In this document: piece by piece, positions 14,371 through 14,600 of the stretch
Position numbering within the stretch: the first letter of the stretch is position 1
How the letters are laid out: each line of letters opens with the position of its first letter
Assembly (NCBI GenBank): GCA_946531785.1
Contig: CAMNAT010000023.1
Location: forward strand, 1-14,600
Length of the DNA: 14,600 nucleotides
Direction: 5' to 3'
From: an uncultured Oscillospiraceae bacterium
Lineage (GTDB): Bacteria > Bacillota > Clostridia > UBA1381
Made by a program: the position numbers and the translations under genes
The notes under the pieces: model-generated
Database searches by the model: none
Seen by the model: the letters and a program-made list of their open reading frames with translations, nothing else
Told to the model about the DNA's origin: nothing

Positions 14371-14600
14371 ATGAGGATTATAGAGAAATTTACAAGTAAA
14401 CAGAATAACTTTCAGTCCGAAAGAACACCGACGATCGCTTTTTTCGGTGACAGTGTTACTCACGGCTGCTTTGAGATATATACGAAAAACGACAAAATAG
14501 AAACAATCGTAGACACGAAAAACGGATATCCCGAAAAGGTAAGGCGGATATTTAATACTCTTTATCCGGATGTGCCGGTAAATATCATAAACGCCGGGAT
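14371..14600 (+). CDS. SGNH/GDSL-family hydrolase, 5' part (3' end outside window)
   Basis: ATG 14371 follows AAAGGA about five bases upstream, and 76 complete codons are visible before the window ends. The block I motif is seen as FFGDSVTHG, with the nucleophile Ser in GDSV. NAGI near the end of the window matches the start of the block II Gly region. There is no signal peptide, so the enzyme appears cytoplasmic. SGNH hydrolases in carbohydrate loci commonly remove acetyl or other acyl groups from sugars. The catalytic Asp/His pair and block III lie outside the window, so activity cannot be judged. It is the fourth gene of the presumed catabolic set and starts 49 bases after the PHP gene. 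Confidence 0.8.
   Translation, partial: MRIIEKFTSKQNNFQSERTPTIAFFGDSVTHGCFEIYTKNDKIETIVDTKNGYPEKVRRIFNTLYPDVPVNIINAG

Overview
The window looks like a chromosomal piece of an anaerobic, probably gut- or rumen-dwelling, member of class Clostridia. The grounds are strong GGAGG-type ribosome sites, Gram-positive signal peptides, S-layer homology (SLH) anchoring, a (V/L)KAMLWDS-type C-terminal surface domain, and intracellular GH78-like and sugar-isomerase genes. A polysaccharide degrader of the Monoglobus/Oscillospirales kind would fit, but this is inference without marker genes. All genes are on the + strand and densely packed.

Region 1 (1-5506) is a surface-protein region. It opens inside a large modular protein (end at 1289) built of beta-sandwich, lectin-like modules plus an InlB-type repeat. 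Two tiny genes follow (1306-1473 and 1511-1687). They encode 55- and 58-residue peptides that are visibly paralogous to each other; the second starts with GTG. After a 156-base spacer with two strong adjacent hairpins comes a 1220-residue secreted protein with four copies of the same lectin-like module, Ig-like spacers and a C-terminal beta domain. The first 104 bases of the window are almost identical to 2490-2593 of this gene, so the two big genes are recent relatives or exchange sequence.

Region 2 (5625-9931) holds two adjacent SLH proteins separated by only 14 bases: a 554-residue protein with three C-terminal SLH repeats after a ten-glycine linker, and an 875-residue protein with N-terminal SLH-like repeats followed by many small beta modules. 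They probably sit on the cell wall polymer and belong to the S-layer or surface display apparatus.

Region 3 (9932-14600) is a set of closely spaced genes for proteins without signal peptides: a GH78-like (alpha-L-rhamnosidase type) glycosidase, a TIM-barrel sugar isomerase/epimerase of the AP-endonuclease-2 fold, a PHP-domain metal hydrolase, and the start of an SGNH/GDSL esterase running off the end. The likely theme is capture of a plant or host glycan at the surface and intracellular trimming of imported, possibly esterified, oligosaccharides. No transporter or regulator is in the window, so the substrate is a guess. I saw no tRNA, rRNA, CRISPR array, insertion sequence or phage gene. No gene-free stretch exceeds 300 bases.
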